64,000 nt of DNA from Novosphingobium ovatum (GCF_009909235.1 NZ_JAAAPO010000001.1:806001-870000); one strand, 5' to 3'; numbered from the stretch's first letter, positions 38,756-48,308 are shown. The notes: generated from the sequence alone by a model not told the origin. Translations and numbers: made by a program.

Positions 38756-39412
38756 TCACTTGATCGGGCAATCGGGCGACAGACGCATGTCCAGATAATT
38801 GTCCACGGCGCGCATCAGCTCGTCCAGCTCGTTCTCGAAGAAGTGGTTGGCGCGCGGGATTTCATCGTGGTGGATGGTGATGTGCTTTTGCGTGCGCAGC
38901 TTGTCCACCAGCTTTTGCACGGCGGTCGGGGTGACCACGGTGTCATGCGTTCCCTGCACGATGATGCCGCTGGCCGGGCAGGGCGCCAAAAAGCTGAAGT
39001 CATACATGTTGGCGGGCGGCGCCACGCTGATAAAGCCGCGGATTTCCGGGCGGCGCATCAGCAATTGCATGCCAATCAGCGCGCCAAAGCTGACGCCCGC
39101 GATCCAGGTGGTGCTGGCCTCGGGGTGGATCGACTGCACCCAGTCGAGCGCCGCCGCCGCATCCGACAATTCGCCGATGCCGTTGTCAAACGACCCCTGC
39201 GAGCGGCCGACGCCACGGAAGTTGAAGCGCAAAGTGGCAAAGCCGCGCGCGACAAAGGTCTTGTACATCGCCTGCGTCACGCGATCATTCATCGTGCCCC
39301 CGGCCTGCGGGTGCGGGTGAAGGATCATCGCCACGGGTGCGCGCGGGCGGGTGCCGGGCTGAAAGCGGCCCTCAAGCCGGCCTTCGGGACCGGGAAAGAT
39401 CACTGCGGGCAT
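38756..39412 (-). CDS. alpha/beta hydrolase of the COG2945 type
   Basis: 218 residues starting MPAVIFPGPEGRLEGRFQPG. ILHPHPQAGGTMNDRV is the family signature, FNFRGVGRSQGSFDNGIGE follows, WIAGVSFGALIGMQ carries the nucleophile S108 (GVSFG), and PRANHFFENELDEL supplies the catalytic His. Such hydrolases are small cytosolic Ser enzymes without known substrates. Its promoter region (39413-39586) is shared with the divergent cysteine desulfurase. Confidence 0.88.
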   Translation of the reverse strand: MPAVIFPGPEGRLEGRFQPGTRPRAPVAMILHPHPQAGGTMNDRVTQAMYKTFVARGFATLRFNFRGVGRSQGSFDNGIGELSDAAAALDWVQSIHPEASTTWIAGVSFGALIGMQLLMRRPEIRGFISVAPPANMYDFSFLAPCPASGIIVQGTHDTVVTPTAVQKLVDKLRTQKHITIHHDEIPRANHFFENELDELMRAVDNYLDMRLSPDCPIK

Positions 39413-39586
39413 GGGTTTTGTCCCTTGAGCGGAATGGTTGGTCGAATGGCCCCGGCCAAGGGCGCGAAAAGCCGCGCATATCCTTGCGTCAGGGACTGTG
39501 ATTGGAAGCGAAGCGCTATATAGGAATGGTACTGTAAAACGCAAGTTTTCTGCGAAGTTCTGCCATAACGGAATGATTTGAACCGG

Positions 39587-40639
39587 ATGCGCCACGCCAT
39601 TTATCTGGATCACGCGGCCACAACGCCGCTTTTGCCCCATGCGCGGGCGCAAATGCTTTGCGGGTTTGACCTGTGGGCCAACCCGTCCAGCCCGCATGCG
39701 CCGGGCCGCAGCGCCCGCGCCGCGCTGGAGGACGCGCGCGCGCGCATCGCTGCCGCGCTGGGCTGGGATGGCGAGGTGATCCTGACCAGCGGCGCAAGCG
39801 AGGCTTTGGCCATTGCCCTGACCCGCGCCGCCGTTGACCGCCGTATCATCAGCGCGGTCGAGCATGAGGCGGTGTTCCGCGCCGCGCCCGATGCGGCGGT
39901 GGCGCCGATCCGCGATGGGCTGGTCGATGGCGATGCGCTGGCCGCTTTGCTGGACGGGCCGGGGCGGGCGCTGGTGGCGGTGCAGGCGACCAATTCGGAA
40001 ACCGGCGGCTATCTGATGCATGTCGCGCCCAATCCGGTGGTGCAGATCACCCATGCGGCAGGCGGGCTGGTGCTGTGTGATGACAGCCAGATGGGCATCG
40101 GGCGCAGCTTGCCCGCGGGCGTCGACATGGCGGTGATCAGCGGCCACAAGATCGGCGGGCCAATCGGTATCGGCGCGTTGCTGGTGCGGGATCTGGCCAT
40201 GCTGCACCCCACCGGCGGGCAGGAGCGCGGCTATCGTCCCGGCACGGAAAACCTGCCCGGCGCGCTGGGTCTGGCGGCGGCGCTGGAAGATGGGCATAGC
40301 TGTTGGCAGACCACCATTACCGACCGCCACGCCTTTGCCGAGCGTTTGGCGCGCCAGGGCGTGTTGCTGGGGGGAGAGGACCGCGCCGACCACATCATCG
40401 CCATCGCCAGCCCCCGGTTTGACGCGCGGGCCTTGCTGATCCGGCTGGACGCTATGGGCTTTGCCGTGTCGGCGGGCAGTGCCTGTTCGTCCGGCAGCCT
40501 GAAACCCAGCCGCGTGTTGCAAGGCTTTGGCATTGACCCTGATGTGGCGCGGCGCACGATCCGCGTCTCGCTGGGCTGGTCGAGCACGGTGGCGGAGCTG
40601 GACGCCTTTGCCGATGCGTGGGAGCGCCTGCACGCATGA
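39587..40639 (+). CDS. cysteine desulfurase, NifS/IscS family (first copy)
   Basis: 350 residues from ATG 39587 (MRHAIYLDHAATTPLLPHARA); TTG 39578 is an alternative. PLP-binding Lys is in ISGHKIGGPIGIG and the catalytic Cys in SAGSACSSGSLKPSRV. The enzyme removes sulfur from cysteine as a persulfide for cluster or thiolation pathways. The next desulfurase starts within its stop (ATGA), so they are coupled and co-translated. Confidence 0.92.
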   Translation: MRHAIYLDHAATTPLLPHARAQMLCGFDLWANPSSPHAPGRSARAALEDARARIAAALGWDGEVILTSGASEALAIALTRAAVDRRIISAVEHEAVFRAAPDAAVAPIRDGLVDGDALAALLDGPGRALVAVQATNSETGGYLMHVAPNPVVQITHAAGGLVLCDDSQMGIGRSLPAGVDMAVISGHKIGGPIGIGALLVRDLAMLHPTGGQERGYRPGTENLPGALGLAAALEDGHSCWQTTITDRHAFAERLARQGVLLGGEDRADHIIAIASPRFDARALLIRLDAMGFAVSAGSACSSGSLKPSRVLQGFGIDPDVARRTIRVSLGWSSTVAELDAFADAWERLHA

Positions 40640-41733
40640 TCTATCTGGATTATCAGGCCACCACCCCATTGGCGCCCGAAGCGCGCGAGGCGATGCTGCG
40701 CTGGCTGGGCAGCGAGGATGGTTTTGCCAATCCGCACAGCCCGCACAGGCCCGGGCGCGCGGCGGCGGCGGCCGTGGAGGTGGCGCGCGAACAGGTGGCG
40801 GCACTGTGCCCGCCCGGTGGCCGCGTGATATTCACCAGCGGCGCGACCGAGGCGATCAATCTGGCCATTGCCGGCACCCGCGCGCGCCATATCGCTGCGT
40901 CCGCCATCGAACATGCCGCCGTGCTGGACACTGCGCGTGCCCATGCCGATGGGCTGACGCTGATCCCGGTGGGGGGCGATGGCGTGGTGGATGCCGCCAC
41001 CCGTTTTGTCCCCGGTACCGATCTGGTCGCGGTGATGCAGGTGAATAACGAGATCGGGACGATCCAGCCAGTCGACGCGCTTGCTGATGCGGCCCATGCG
41101 GCGGGCGCGCTGTTCCTGTGCGATGCGGTGCAGGGCGCGGGCAAAATCGCCGCCCCGGCGCGGGCCGATCTGATCGCCATTTCCGCGCACAAGCTGTACG
41201 GGCCAAAGGGCATTGGCGCGCTGTGGGTGCGTGACGGGGTAGAGATCGTGCCGTTGCTGCATGGTGGCGGGCAGGAGGGGGGGCTGCGTTCGGGCACGCT
41301 GTCGCCTGCGTTGTGCGCCGGGTTTGGCGCGGCGGCCGCCCTGTGCAAGGCCCGGTGGGAAAGTGATGTGCAACATGTGGACAGCCTGTGGAAAACCGCC
41401 TGCGCCACGCTGCTGCGCCCCGGATCGGGCTGGGTGCTGAATGGAGGCCCGACGCGCCGCTGGCATGGCAATCTGAACCTGCGCCGTGCCGATGACCGCG
41501 GTCCTTTGGATGTTGCCCGGCTGATGAGCGACCTGCGCGACATTGCCTTTTCCGCCGGGTCGGCCTGCGCCAGCGGATCGGGGCGGCCCAGCCATGTCCT
41601 CTCGGCCCTAGGGCTTTCGCCAGCTGCGGCAAAATCTTCTATTCGCATCGGTTTCGGGCGCTATACAGCGCAAGGGGAGTTTGCCGAGGCCATAGCGCGA
41701 ATCGATGCCGCCGTAGCGGCGCAGGAAGGATAA
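40636..41733 (+). CDS. cysteine desulfurase, NifS/IscS family (second copy)
   Basis: 365 residues starting MIYLDYQATTPLAPEAREAM. Catalytic Lys in AISAHKLYGPKGIGALW and active Cys in SAGSACASGSGRPSHVL are both intact. It is clearly related to the first copy but divergent in sequence, so it is an old paralog. It precedes a ferredoxin by 3 bp; the pair with ferredoxin suggests an Isc-like system, although IscU, IscA and HscA are absent here. Confidence 0.92.
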   Translation: MIYLDYQATTPLAPEAREAMLRWLGSEDGFANPHSPHRPGRAAAAAVEVAREQVAALCPPGGRVIFTSGATEAINLAIAGTRARHIAASAIEHAAVLDTARAHADGLTLIPVGGDGVVDAATRFVPGTDLVAVMQVNNEIGTIQPVDALADAAHAAGALFLCDAVQGAGKIAAPARADLIAISAHKLYGPKGIGALWVRDGVEIVPLLHGGGQEGGLRSGTLSPALCAGFGAAAALCKARWESDVQHVDSLWKTACATLLRPGSGWVLNGGPTRRWHGNLNLRRADDRGPLDVARLMSDLRDIAFSAGSACASGSGRPSHVLSALGLSPAAAKSSIRIGFGRYTAQGEFAEAIARIDAAVAAQEG

Positions 41734-41736
41734 AGC

Positions 41737-42069
41737 GTGGTTCGGGTTGAATTCATCACCGCCAGCGGCGATCGCGTCGCGGGCGAAGGCGCCGTGGGCA
41801 GCCGCCTGTTAGAGGTGGCGCAGGCTCGCGGTATGCCGCTAGAGGGCACGTGTGAGGGGCAGATGGCCTGCTCGACCTGCCATGTTATTGTTGCGCCCCA
41901 ATGGTTTGACAAATTGCCCGCCGCCTCGGCCGACGAAGAGGACATGCTGGATCTGGCCGCGGGCGTTGCCGCCACCAGCCGTCTGGCCTGCCAGATCACC
42001 CTGACGCAGGCTCTGGATGGCCTCTTGGTGAAAATTCCGGGGGAAAGCCACGATATGCAGCGCGGCTGA
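41737..42069 (+). CDS. [2Fe-2S] ferredoxin, adrenodoxin type
   Basis: 110 residues from GTG 41737 with AGGAAGGA upstream. Cluster ligands C39, C45, C48 and C85 give the C-X5-C-X2-C-X36-C pattern of adrenodoxin-type ferredoxins (EGTCEGQMACSTCHV). A soluble electron carrier that probably serves iron-sulfur cluster assembly together with the cysteine desulfurases just upstream. Confidence 0.93.
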   Translation: MVRVEFITASGDRVAGEGAVGSRLLEVAQARGMPLEGTCEGQMACSTCHVIVAPQWFDKLPAASADEEDMLDLAAGVAATSRLACQITLTQALDGLLVKIPGESHDMQRG

Positions 42070-42121
42070 GGCATCGTGCCCCTTGGCCGGGGCGCGCGCC
42101 TGCTGCTAGCGTGTCGGGGCG

Positions 42122-44419
42122 ATGAGCAAGACAACTTTCCCCGAGCCCGATCCTTTTGACGCCATCGTCGATGCGCCGTTCGACAGCGCCTTGTCCGAGC
42201 GCTATCTGGTCTATGCACTCTCGACGATCACCGCGCGGTCATTGCCGGACCTGCGCGATGGGCTAAAGCCGGTGCACCGCCGCCTGTTGTGGGCGATGCG
42301 GCAATTGAAACTGGACCCGGCGCAGGCCTACAAGAAATCGGCCCGCGTTGTCGGTGACGTGATCGGCAAATACCACCCGCATGGCGATGCTTCGGTCTAT
42401 GACGCGATGGTGCGTTTGGCGCAGGACTTTTCGCTGCGTTACCCGCTGGTTGAGGGGCAGGGCAATTTCGGCAATATCGATGGCGATGGCGCGGCGGCCT
42501 ATCGTTACACCGAGGCCCGCCTGACCAAGACCGCGATGCAGTTGATGGCGGGGCTGGAAGAAGGCACCGTCGATTTCATCCCCACCTATAATGGTGAGGA
42601 AGAGGAGCCGGAAATCTTCCCCGGCCTGTTCCCCAACCTGTTGGCCAATGGCGCGACCGGCATCGCCGTCGGCATGGCCACCAGCATCCCCAGCCACAAT
42701 GTCGCGGAAATTCTGGACGCGACGATGATGCTGATCGACAACCCACAGACCGAACATGCCCAGTTGATGAGCGTGTTCCACGGTCCCGATTTTGCCACGG
42801 GCGGCATCGTGGTCGACAGTCCGGCGATGATTTCGGCCGCCTATGAAAGCGGCAAGGGCGCGGTGCGGGTGCGGGCGCGTTTCTCGACCGGGCGGGACGA
42901 GGCCGGCGCGTGGGAAGCCACGGGCGTTGAAAAGCTGGGCGGCGGTCAGTGGCAACTGGTCGTCTCTGAAATCCCGTACATGGTGCAAAAGGGCAAGCTG
43001 ATCGAGCAGCTGGCCGCGCTGATCGCAGACAAAAAGCTGCCCATTCTGGAGGATGTGCGCGATGAATCGGATGAGGCGATCCGCATCGTGCTGGTGCCCA
43101 AATCGCGCAACGTCGATCCCGAATTGCTCAAGGAAAGCGTTTACAAGCTGACCGAGCTGGAGAGCCGGTTCTCGATCAACCTGAACGTGCTGGACGCCAC
43201 GCGCACGCCCGGCGTTCTGGGGCTGAAGCCGATGTTGCTGAACTGGGTCGTGGCCCAGATCGACATCCTGCAACGCCGCAGCCAGCACCGTCTGGACAAG
43301 ATCGCCGCCCGGCTGGAGCTGGTCGAAGGCTATATCATTGCCTATCTGAACCTGGACCGCATCATCGAGATCATCCGCACCGAGGATGAGCCAAAGCCGG
43401 TGATGATGGCCGAGTTTGGCCTGACCGACCGGCAGGCCGAGGCGATCTTGAACATGCGGCTGCGGTCTTTGCGCAAGCTGGAGGAGATGGAGCTGCGCGG
43501 GGAGCGGGACGACCTGCTGAAAGAGCAGGACGAGCTGCAAAAGCTGCTGGAAAGCCCCGCCCGTCAGCGCACCCGTCTGAAGCGCGACCTGACCGCCCTG
43601 CGCAAGGAATATGGCCCCGACACCGTGTTGGGCCGCCGCCGCACCACGGTTGAGGAAGCCGCGCCCACCCGCGAATTTTCCATGGACGCGATGATCGAGA
43701 AGGAGCCGGTGACGGTGATCCTGTCGGCGCGCGGCTGGATTCGCGGGGCCAAGGGGCATCTGCCGCTGGAGCAGGAGTGGAAGTTCAAGGAGGGCGATGG
43801 CCCCGCCTTTGCCCTGCATGCCCAGACCACGGACAAGCTGTTGATCGCCTGTGACAATGGCCGGTTCTATACGCTGGGGGCCGACAAATTGCCCGGTGCG
43901 CGCGGCTTTGGCGAGCCATTGCGCAGCACGATCGACATTGACGCCGACGCGCAGATCGTCGCCCTGCTGGTCTATCGGCCCAAGGCGCAATTGCTGTTGG
44001 CGGCCAACACCGGGCGCGGTTTTGCCGCCGAGGCGGATGAATTGCTGGCCGAAACCCGTAAAGGACGCGGCGTGATGAGCGTCAAGCCCGGCGTGAAACT
44101 GGCCGTGGTGCGCGAAATCCCGCCCGAGCATGACCATGTGGCGGTGATGGGCGAAAATCGCCGTTTGGTGATGTTCAGCCTGACCGAACTGCCGGTGCTG
44201 GCCAAGGGGCAGGGGGTGACGCTGCAACGCTATCGCGATGGCGGTTTGTCGGATGTCATCACGCTGAAGCTGGAAGACGGGCTGAGCTGGGCCATGGGTG
44301 GCGAAACCGGCCGCACCCGTACCGAGAAAGATCTGCGCCAGTGGAAGGTGGCGCGCGGCGCGGCAGGTTCTTTCCCGCCGCAGGGTTTCCCGCGCGACAA
44401 CAAGTTCCCTCTCGCATAA
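42122..44419 (+). CDS. parC: DNA topoisomerase IV subunit A
   Basis: 765 residues, normal ParC length. The breakage-rejoining domain includes [20 protein letters not shown] and [20 protein letters not shown], the latter just before the catalytic Tyr in [14 protein letters not shown]-terminal beta-pinwheel follows. ParC with ParE decatenates chromosomes. In the quinolone region the residue equivalent to E. coli Ser80 is Ala90 and that of Glu84 is Asp94. The shorter C-terminal domain and absence of a GyrA-box-type insert favour ParC over GyrA. Confidence 0.93.
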   Translation: MSKTTFPEPDPFDAIVDAPFDSALSERYLVYALSTITARSLPDLRDGLKPVHRRLLWAMRQLKLDPAQAYKKSARVVGDVIGKYHPHGDASVYDAMVRLAQDFSLRYPLVEGQGNFGNIDGDGAAAYRYTEARLTKTAMQLMAGLEEGTVDFIPTYNGEEEEPEIFPGLFPNLLANGATGIAVGMATSIPSHNVAEILDATMMLIDNPQTEHAQLMSVFHGPDFATGGIVVDSPAMISAAYESGKGAVRVRARFSTGRDEAGAWEATGVEKLGGGQWQLVVSEIPYMVQKGKLIEQLAALIADKKLPILEDVRDESDEAIRIVLVPKSRNVDPELLKESVYKLTELESRFSINLNVLDATRTPGVLGLKPMLLNWVVAQIDILQRRSQHRLDKIAARLELVEGYIIAYLNLDRIIEIIRTEDEPKPVMMAEFGLTDRQAEAILNMRLRSLRKLEEMELRGERDDLLKEQDELQKLLESPARQRTRLKRDLTALRKEYGPDTVLGRRRTTVEEAAPTREFSMDAMIEKEPVTVILSARGWIRGAKGHLPLEQEWKFKEGDGPAFALHAQTTDKLLIACDNGRFYTLGADKLPGARGFGEPLRSTIDIDADAQIVALLVYRPKAQLLLAANTGRGFAAEADELLAETRKGRGVMSVKPGVKLAVVREIPPEHDHVAVMGENRRLVMFSLTELPVLAKGQGVTLQRYRDGGLSDVITLKLEDGLSWAMGGETGRTRTEKDLRQWKVARGAAGSFPPQGFPRDNKFPLA

Positions 44420-44480
44420 ATACTTATTAAGCCTGCAACCGTAGTTTCCCCCGCGCAGACATGTATTGTGCGGGGGCGAC

Positions 44481-44852
44481 ATGGGGATTTCCGTACAGGG
44501 ATTGGTGTTGGTGGGCGCGATGGTGGCCGGTGTCGCCCTGCTGGGCGAAGGGCGCAAGGCGGCCACCACCTATGGCGCGCAGGGCCGTGTCGAGCGTACC
44601 AGCACGGTGTCACACGACTGCACGCGTGAGGCGGAATTTTCCCGGCTGCGCGCCGATCCGTCAGAGGTCTAGAAAAAGCATCTGGTGGGCCACGCGACGG
44701 TCCTGCTGCGCTATCAATCGCCGCAGGACAATCAGTGGCACGAAAGCCGCCTGGTGATCGATGCGGCCGAGCCTGCGTTCTATACCGTCGAGCAGGGCCA
44801 GTCGTTGAACGTGCGGGTGGACAAAACCGACCCGGACAAGATCACCCTGTAG
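44481..44852 (+). pseudogene. membrane-anchored protein gene interrupted by an in-frame amber codon
   Basis: The frame of 123 codons starts MGISVQGLVLVGAMVAGVAL (one membrane anchor), reads SRLRADPSEV to codon 63, then TAG at codon 64 (44670-44672), then continues without another stop through KKHLVGHATVLLRYQSPQ to TAG at 44850. Both halves look like one continuous protein and the second half has no good start. A single base change (for example CAG, GAG or AAG to TAG) explains it. It may be a recent nonsense mutation, a suppressed codon or a sequence error. Family unknown. Confidence 0.6.
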
Positions 44853-44864
44853 GGCAGCGTTCAG

Positions 44865-44908
44865 CGCGGCATCAGGATATCCCGCCGCGTTTATCGCGGC
44901 ATCAGGAT
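44865..44908. repeat. 14-nt direct repeat at the 3' end of the retropepsin gene
   Basis: CGCGGCATCAGGAT occurs at 44865-44878 and 44895-44908, 30 bp apart. The second copy encodes the protein's C-terminal ILMPR on the minus strand; the first lies just beyond the stop, as if the last codons were duplicated. Confidence 0.6.
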
Positions 44909-45520
44909 CAACGTGTTGTCCTCCACGCGCCAGCTCTTCAGGCCCGAGAGGAAGTTCATGCCCAGCACGTTGGTGGTGCCGATCCCCGGCGCGATCACGG
45001 CGGGCATGCGCTCGGCGTCGATGCTGCCCACCTGCACATGGTCGATGCGGGCCATGTCAGCGGGCGTGTCGCCATTGGCGGTGTGCAGCATGACGCGGCC
45101 AATCCCGGCCTTTTCGTCTTCCACCGGCACCAGCCCGGCGCGGTCGGCCACATCGGACGAGACGGTGGTATAGGTCGCGCCGGTGTCTACCAGAAAGCGC
45201 TGATCCACGCCGTTGATCTTGGCCGTGATCCAGAAATGGCCATCGCTGCCCATCGGGATGCGGGTTTCCATGCCGTTCACGTCCACCTCGGCGGCGTGGG
45301 CGGCACTGGTCATGCCGGTGAAGGCCCCGCCAAGTTGCAACAGGGTCACGCCAAACGAGATCGCCAGCCCGGTGTTGCCGATCACGCGCAGCACCATGCC
45401 CATCCCGGCGCTGACTTCGTTGCGGATGATCCCGCCCACCAGCACCAGCGCCATAAAGGCAAAAGCCGCGCCCAGCACCAGCGGGTTGGGCAGTTCGATC
45501 AGCGTGTTGAGCATAGCCAT
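44891..45520 (-). CDS. membrane-anchored retropepsin-like aspartic protease (first)
   Basis: 209 residues. Two N-terminal membrane segments (about 14-32 and 43-64) then a clan AA retropepsin-like domain with FLVDTGATYTT (catalytic D112) and HTANGDTPADMARID, ending VLGMNFLSGLKSWRVEDNTL. This matches the single-domain family (TIGR02281-type) of alphaproteobacteria, presumably active as a dimer in the periplasm. A paralog follows at 45669. Confidence 0.88.
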   Translation of the reverse strand: MAMLNTLIELPNPLVLGAAFAFMALVLVGGIIRNEVSAGMGMVLRVIGNTGLAISFGVTLLQLGGAFTGMTSAAHAAEVDVNGMETRIPMGSDGHFWITAKINGVDQRFLVDTGATYTTVSSDVADRAGLVPVEDEKAGIGRVMLHTANGDTPADMARIDHVQVGSIDAERMPAVIAPGIGTTNVLGMNFLSGLKSWRVEDNTLILMPR

Positions 45521-45668
45521 CCTGTCAAGCTACCCCTGACGGCCGGCCATCAGGCCCGCGCGGGGGGATATATGCCGCCATGATCCGGATTTGTGCGGAT
45601 GCGGGCAACGCCAAAGCCCGCCCGCCTGTGTGTCAAAGCGGGACCGTATCAGGCTGGGACAACAAGGC

Positions 45669-46496
45669 TCATGGCTTGGGCGAGGCCTGTGGGTGATGCG
45701 GCACCAGGATCAGCGTGCGCCCCTCGACCCGCCAACTGGCCAGCCGGGTCAGGAAATTCATGCCCAGCACATTGGTGTCTCCCATGCCCGGGGCGATGAC
45801 CACGTCCAGATCGCGCGCGATGATATTGCCCACGCGCATCTGATGCAGGCGCACGACCGTGCCGGTGGTGGTGCCATTGGCGGTGTTCAGCACGATGGTT
45901 TGCCCGCCCTGCTCTGGATCGATCCCCGCCGCCCGCGCGCTGGCGGGCGAGATTGTCGTCAGCGTCGCGCCCGTATCGATCAGAAACCGCCGCCGCGCGC
46001 CGTTCAATTCGGCCCGCACCCAGAAATGGTTGTCACCGGCCAGTGGAATGCGGGTGTCGGTGCCGGTGATGGTCTGCTGCGCCTCGGCGGAGGCGGCGGG
46101 GCTGCGCCAGACCACGGGGCCTTTGGCGACAACCTGCATGATCACCGCCAGCATCACGCCGATCACGCCCAGATTGCCGATAAAGCGCATCAGCCCGCCC
46201 AGCCATGGGATGACCCGCCGCACCATCCCGCCCAGCACCACCAGCGCCATCGCCGCCAACGCGATGCGGAACAAAGGCTGGGCCCACAGTATCGCGCCAT
46301 AGTCCAGCGCGGCACCGGCGGCCTGATCGATCAGGCGGTCGGTGGGGGACTGTGTTGCGGCCGCGCTGACCGGTGTGTCCAGTGGGGTGGCCGCATGGGC
46401 CGGTGCCTCTGCGTTCAGCGTCCGGTCCAGCCAATCGGCCACATCGGCCGAGGCGCTGGTGGCGCGGGCGGCGGCATCGGGCGCGGGCGCGCTCAT
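45669..46496 (-). CDS. membrane-anchored retropepsin-like aspartic protease (second)
   Basis: 275 residues. A long Ala/Ser-rich N-terminal region precedes two membrane segments (about 77-92 and 107-125), then the same clan AA domain as in the neighbour: FLIDTGATLTT (D174), NTANGTTTGTVVRLHQM, VLGMNFLTRLASWRVEGRTL. It differs from its neighbour by the long N-terminal extension. The start overlaps the cca stop by 4 bp. A 148-bp gap without features separates the two protease genes. Confidence 0.86.
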   Translation of the reverse strand: MSAPAPDAAARATSASADVADWLDRTLNAEAPAHAATPLDTPVSAAATQSPTDRLIDQAAGAALDYGAILWAQPLFRIALAAMALVVLGGMVRRVIPWLGGLMRFIGNLGVIGVMLAVIMQVVAKGPVVWRSPAASAEAQQTITGTDTRIPLAGDNHFWVRAELNGARRRFLIDTGATLTTISPASARAAGIDPEQGGQTIVLNTANGTTTGTVVRLHQMRVGNIIARDLDVVIAPGMGDTNVLGMNFLTRLASWRVEGRTLILVPHHPQASPKP

Positions 46497-47713
46497 TCGC
46501 GGGCGGGGGCCACGGGCAACAGCCCTTCCTGCACCAGTACCGCGTCCAGCAAGGCCTCGGCGCGCATCGCATCGGGAAAGCCCTCGGCGATCCAGCGCGC
46601 TTCGGTTGCCTGCAACAGGCGCGCGACCATCGGCCCGGCCTTGACCCCGCGCGCGACAATGGCGCCGCCCTTCAGCGGAAAAGCGGGGATCGCCCAATCG
46701 GGCAAGGGCGCAATACCCGCCCCCGCGATCAACAGCCGGTCCAGCGCCCCGTCCAGCCCCAAGCGATAGGCCAGCGCGCGCGGATCGGCGGCAGCGTCAT
46801 TATCGGAACGCGCGGCGGCCTGGGCCAGCCGCTTTTTTTGCGCGCCCGACAGGCGGAACCGGCTGGCGATGCTTTCGGCCAGCGCGACATCGGCCGGGAT
46901 CAGCGCCGCCAGCCGCCGCAGCGCGTCCGGCGCGATGGCTTGCGCGGTTTCGGCGGCGATCAACGCGGGCAGGGCCTCAGGCGTCGCTTCGGGCAGGATC
47001 ACCGCCAGCACGCCCAATTGCGCCATCCGCGCCAAAGTCGGCGCGGGATCGGCCAGGCCCAGCAGGTTCATCACCTCCATGCCGATGCGTTCGCGCGACA
47101 GCCCCTTCAGCGTCGCGGCCAGTTCGGCACAGGCGGTTTCGGCCTGCGCGTCGGCCGGTTGCCCGCCAAACCGCGCCTGAAACCGGAAATAACGCAGGAT
47201 GCGCAGATGGTCCTCGCGGATGCGCTGAGGCGCGTCACCGATGAACCGCACCCGCCGCGCCGCCAGATCCTCCAGCCCGCCGAAATAGTCATGCACCGCG
47301 CCGGTTTGCGGATCGGCATACAGCGCGTTGATGGTGAAATCGCGCCGCGCCGCGTCGTCCTGCCATTCGCTGGCAAAGGCCACAGTGGCCCGCCGCCCGT
47401 CGGTCGACACATCATGGCGCAGCGTTGTAACCTCGACCGGGCCGCCGGGCAGGATGGCGGTGATCGTGCCATGCTCGATGCCGGTGGGGACGGTGCGGAT
47501 GCCGGCCGCGGCGCAGCGCTCCACCACCTCTTCGGGGCGCAGGGGCGTGGCCGCGTCGATGTCCTTGACCGGCAGGCACAACAGCGTGTCACGCACCGCG
47601 CCGCCCACCCAGCGGATGTTGTCCAAGCCCAGCGCGGCCACCAGCATCGCCAGATCATCACGCGCCATCCAGCCATCCAGCGGCAGCGAGCGGGCGGAGG
47701 GGGTATCAGTCAT
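46493..47713 (-). CDS. cca: CCA tRNA nucleotidyltransferase
   Basis: 406 residues. Class II nucleotidyltransferase motifs: WVGGAVRDTLLCLPVKDIDAA (GGxVRD and DxD), RRDFTINALYADP (the conserved RRD-NA motif) and GDAPQRIREDHLRILRYFRF. It adds CCA to tRNA 3' ends; it could also resemble poly(A) polymerase I, but the motifs and the length favour CCA activity. The start overlaps the Nudix gene stop by 8 bp. Confidence 0.93.
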   Translation of the reverse strand: MTDTPSARSLPLDGWMARDDLAMLVAALGLDNIRWVGGAVRDTLLCLPVKDIDAATPLRPEEVVERCAAAGIRTVPTGIEHGTITAILPGGPVEVTTLRHDVSTDGRRATVAFASEWQDDAARRDFTINALYADPQTGAVHDYFGGLEDLAARRVRFIGDAPQRIREDHLRILRYFRFQARFGGQPADAQAETACAELAATLKGLSRERIGMEVMNLLGLADPAPTLARMAQLGVLAVILPEATPEALPALIAAETAQAIAPDALRRLAALIPADVALAESIASRFRLSGAQKKRLAQAAARSDNDAAADPRALAYRLGLDGALDRLLIAGAGIAPLPDWAIPAFPLKGGAIVARGVKAGPMVARLLQATEARWIAEGFPDAMRAEALLDAVLVQEGLLPVAPARE

Positions 47714-48308
47714 GCGCAGACGTCCAGTTCAACCGTTGTGCCAGATTGGCGATAATCGCGCCGGTCACGCCCCAGATGCGGTGACCGTTCCAATGCATTT
47801 CGACATAGCGGCGCATCTCGCCCGCCCATTCCATCGCGCCGGTCTGGTGCTGCGCGGGGTCCAGAACGAAAGACAGCGGCGCCTCGAACCATTGGGCCAC
47901 CTCATGCGGGTTGGGGACCAGCGGCAGATCGGGCGGCACCACGGCCAGAACCGGCGTCACGGCATAGCCGGAACCCGTCTGGTACAGGTCACTCTCGCCA
48001 ATCACCTGAACGGCGTCAGGCGGGATGCCCAATTCCTCATGCGCCTCTCGCAGCGCCGCCTCCACCGGGGTTTCGCCGGGGTCCAAACGCCCGCCGGGAA
48101 AGGCAACCTGTCCCGGATGGGCGCGCATCGTGCCGGGGCGGTGGATCAGCAACAGGCCCGGATCAGGCCGGTCGGTCACCGCTATCAGCACGGCGGCGGG
48201 TTTGAAGCTGGCGATCTGCTCGGTGCGCGGATCGGGCCACAGGCGCGGCGCGGGAGCGGCATGGCCTGCCTCATACGCGCGCGTCAGGCGGCCGATGAGG
48301 CCGGTCAT
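47706..48308 (-). CDS. CoA pyrophosphatase-type Nudix hydrolase
   Basis: 200 residues. The Nudix box is GGRLDPGETPVEAALREAHEELGI-like (key residues G, E, REAHEEL), and LLLIHRPGTMRAHPGQVAFP upstream of it is the signature of CoA-type (NudL) hydrolases. Such enzymes cleave CoA to 3',5'-ADP and 4'-phosphopantetheine. The start overlaps the DUF1285 stop; the gene order DUF1285, Nudix, CCA is conserved in sphingomonads. Confidence 0.92.
   Translation of the reverse strand: MTGLIGRLTRAYEAGHAAPAPRLWPDPRTEQIASFKPAAVLIAVTDRPDPGLLLIHRPGTMRAHPGQVAFPGGRLDPGETPVEAALREAHEELGIPPDAVQVIGESDLYQTGSGYAVTPVLAVVPPDLPLVPNPHEVAQWFEAPLSFVLDPAQHQTGAMEWAGEMRRYVEMHWNGHRIWGVTGAIIANLAQRLNWTSAHD

Noticed and set aside
44670..44852. 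Second half of the broken gene as an independent gene
   Set aside because: No ribosome site or ATG after the amber codon; the first in-frame GTG lacks a ribosome site.
45521..45668. Gap between the two retropepsin genes as an RNA gene
   Set aside because: No cloverleaf, terminator or conserved RNA pattern was visible.
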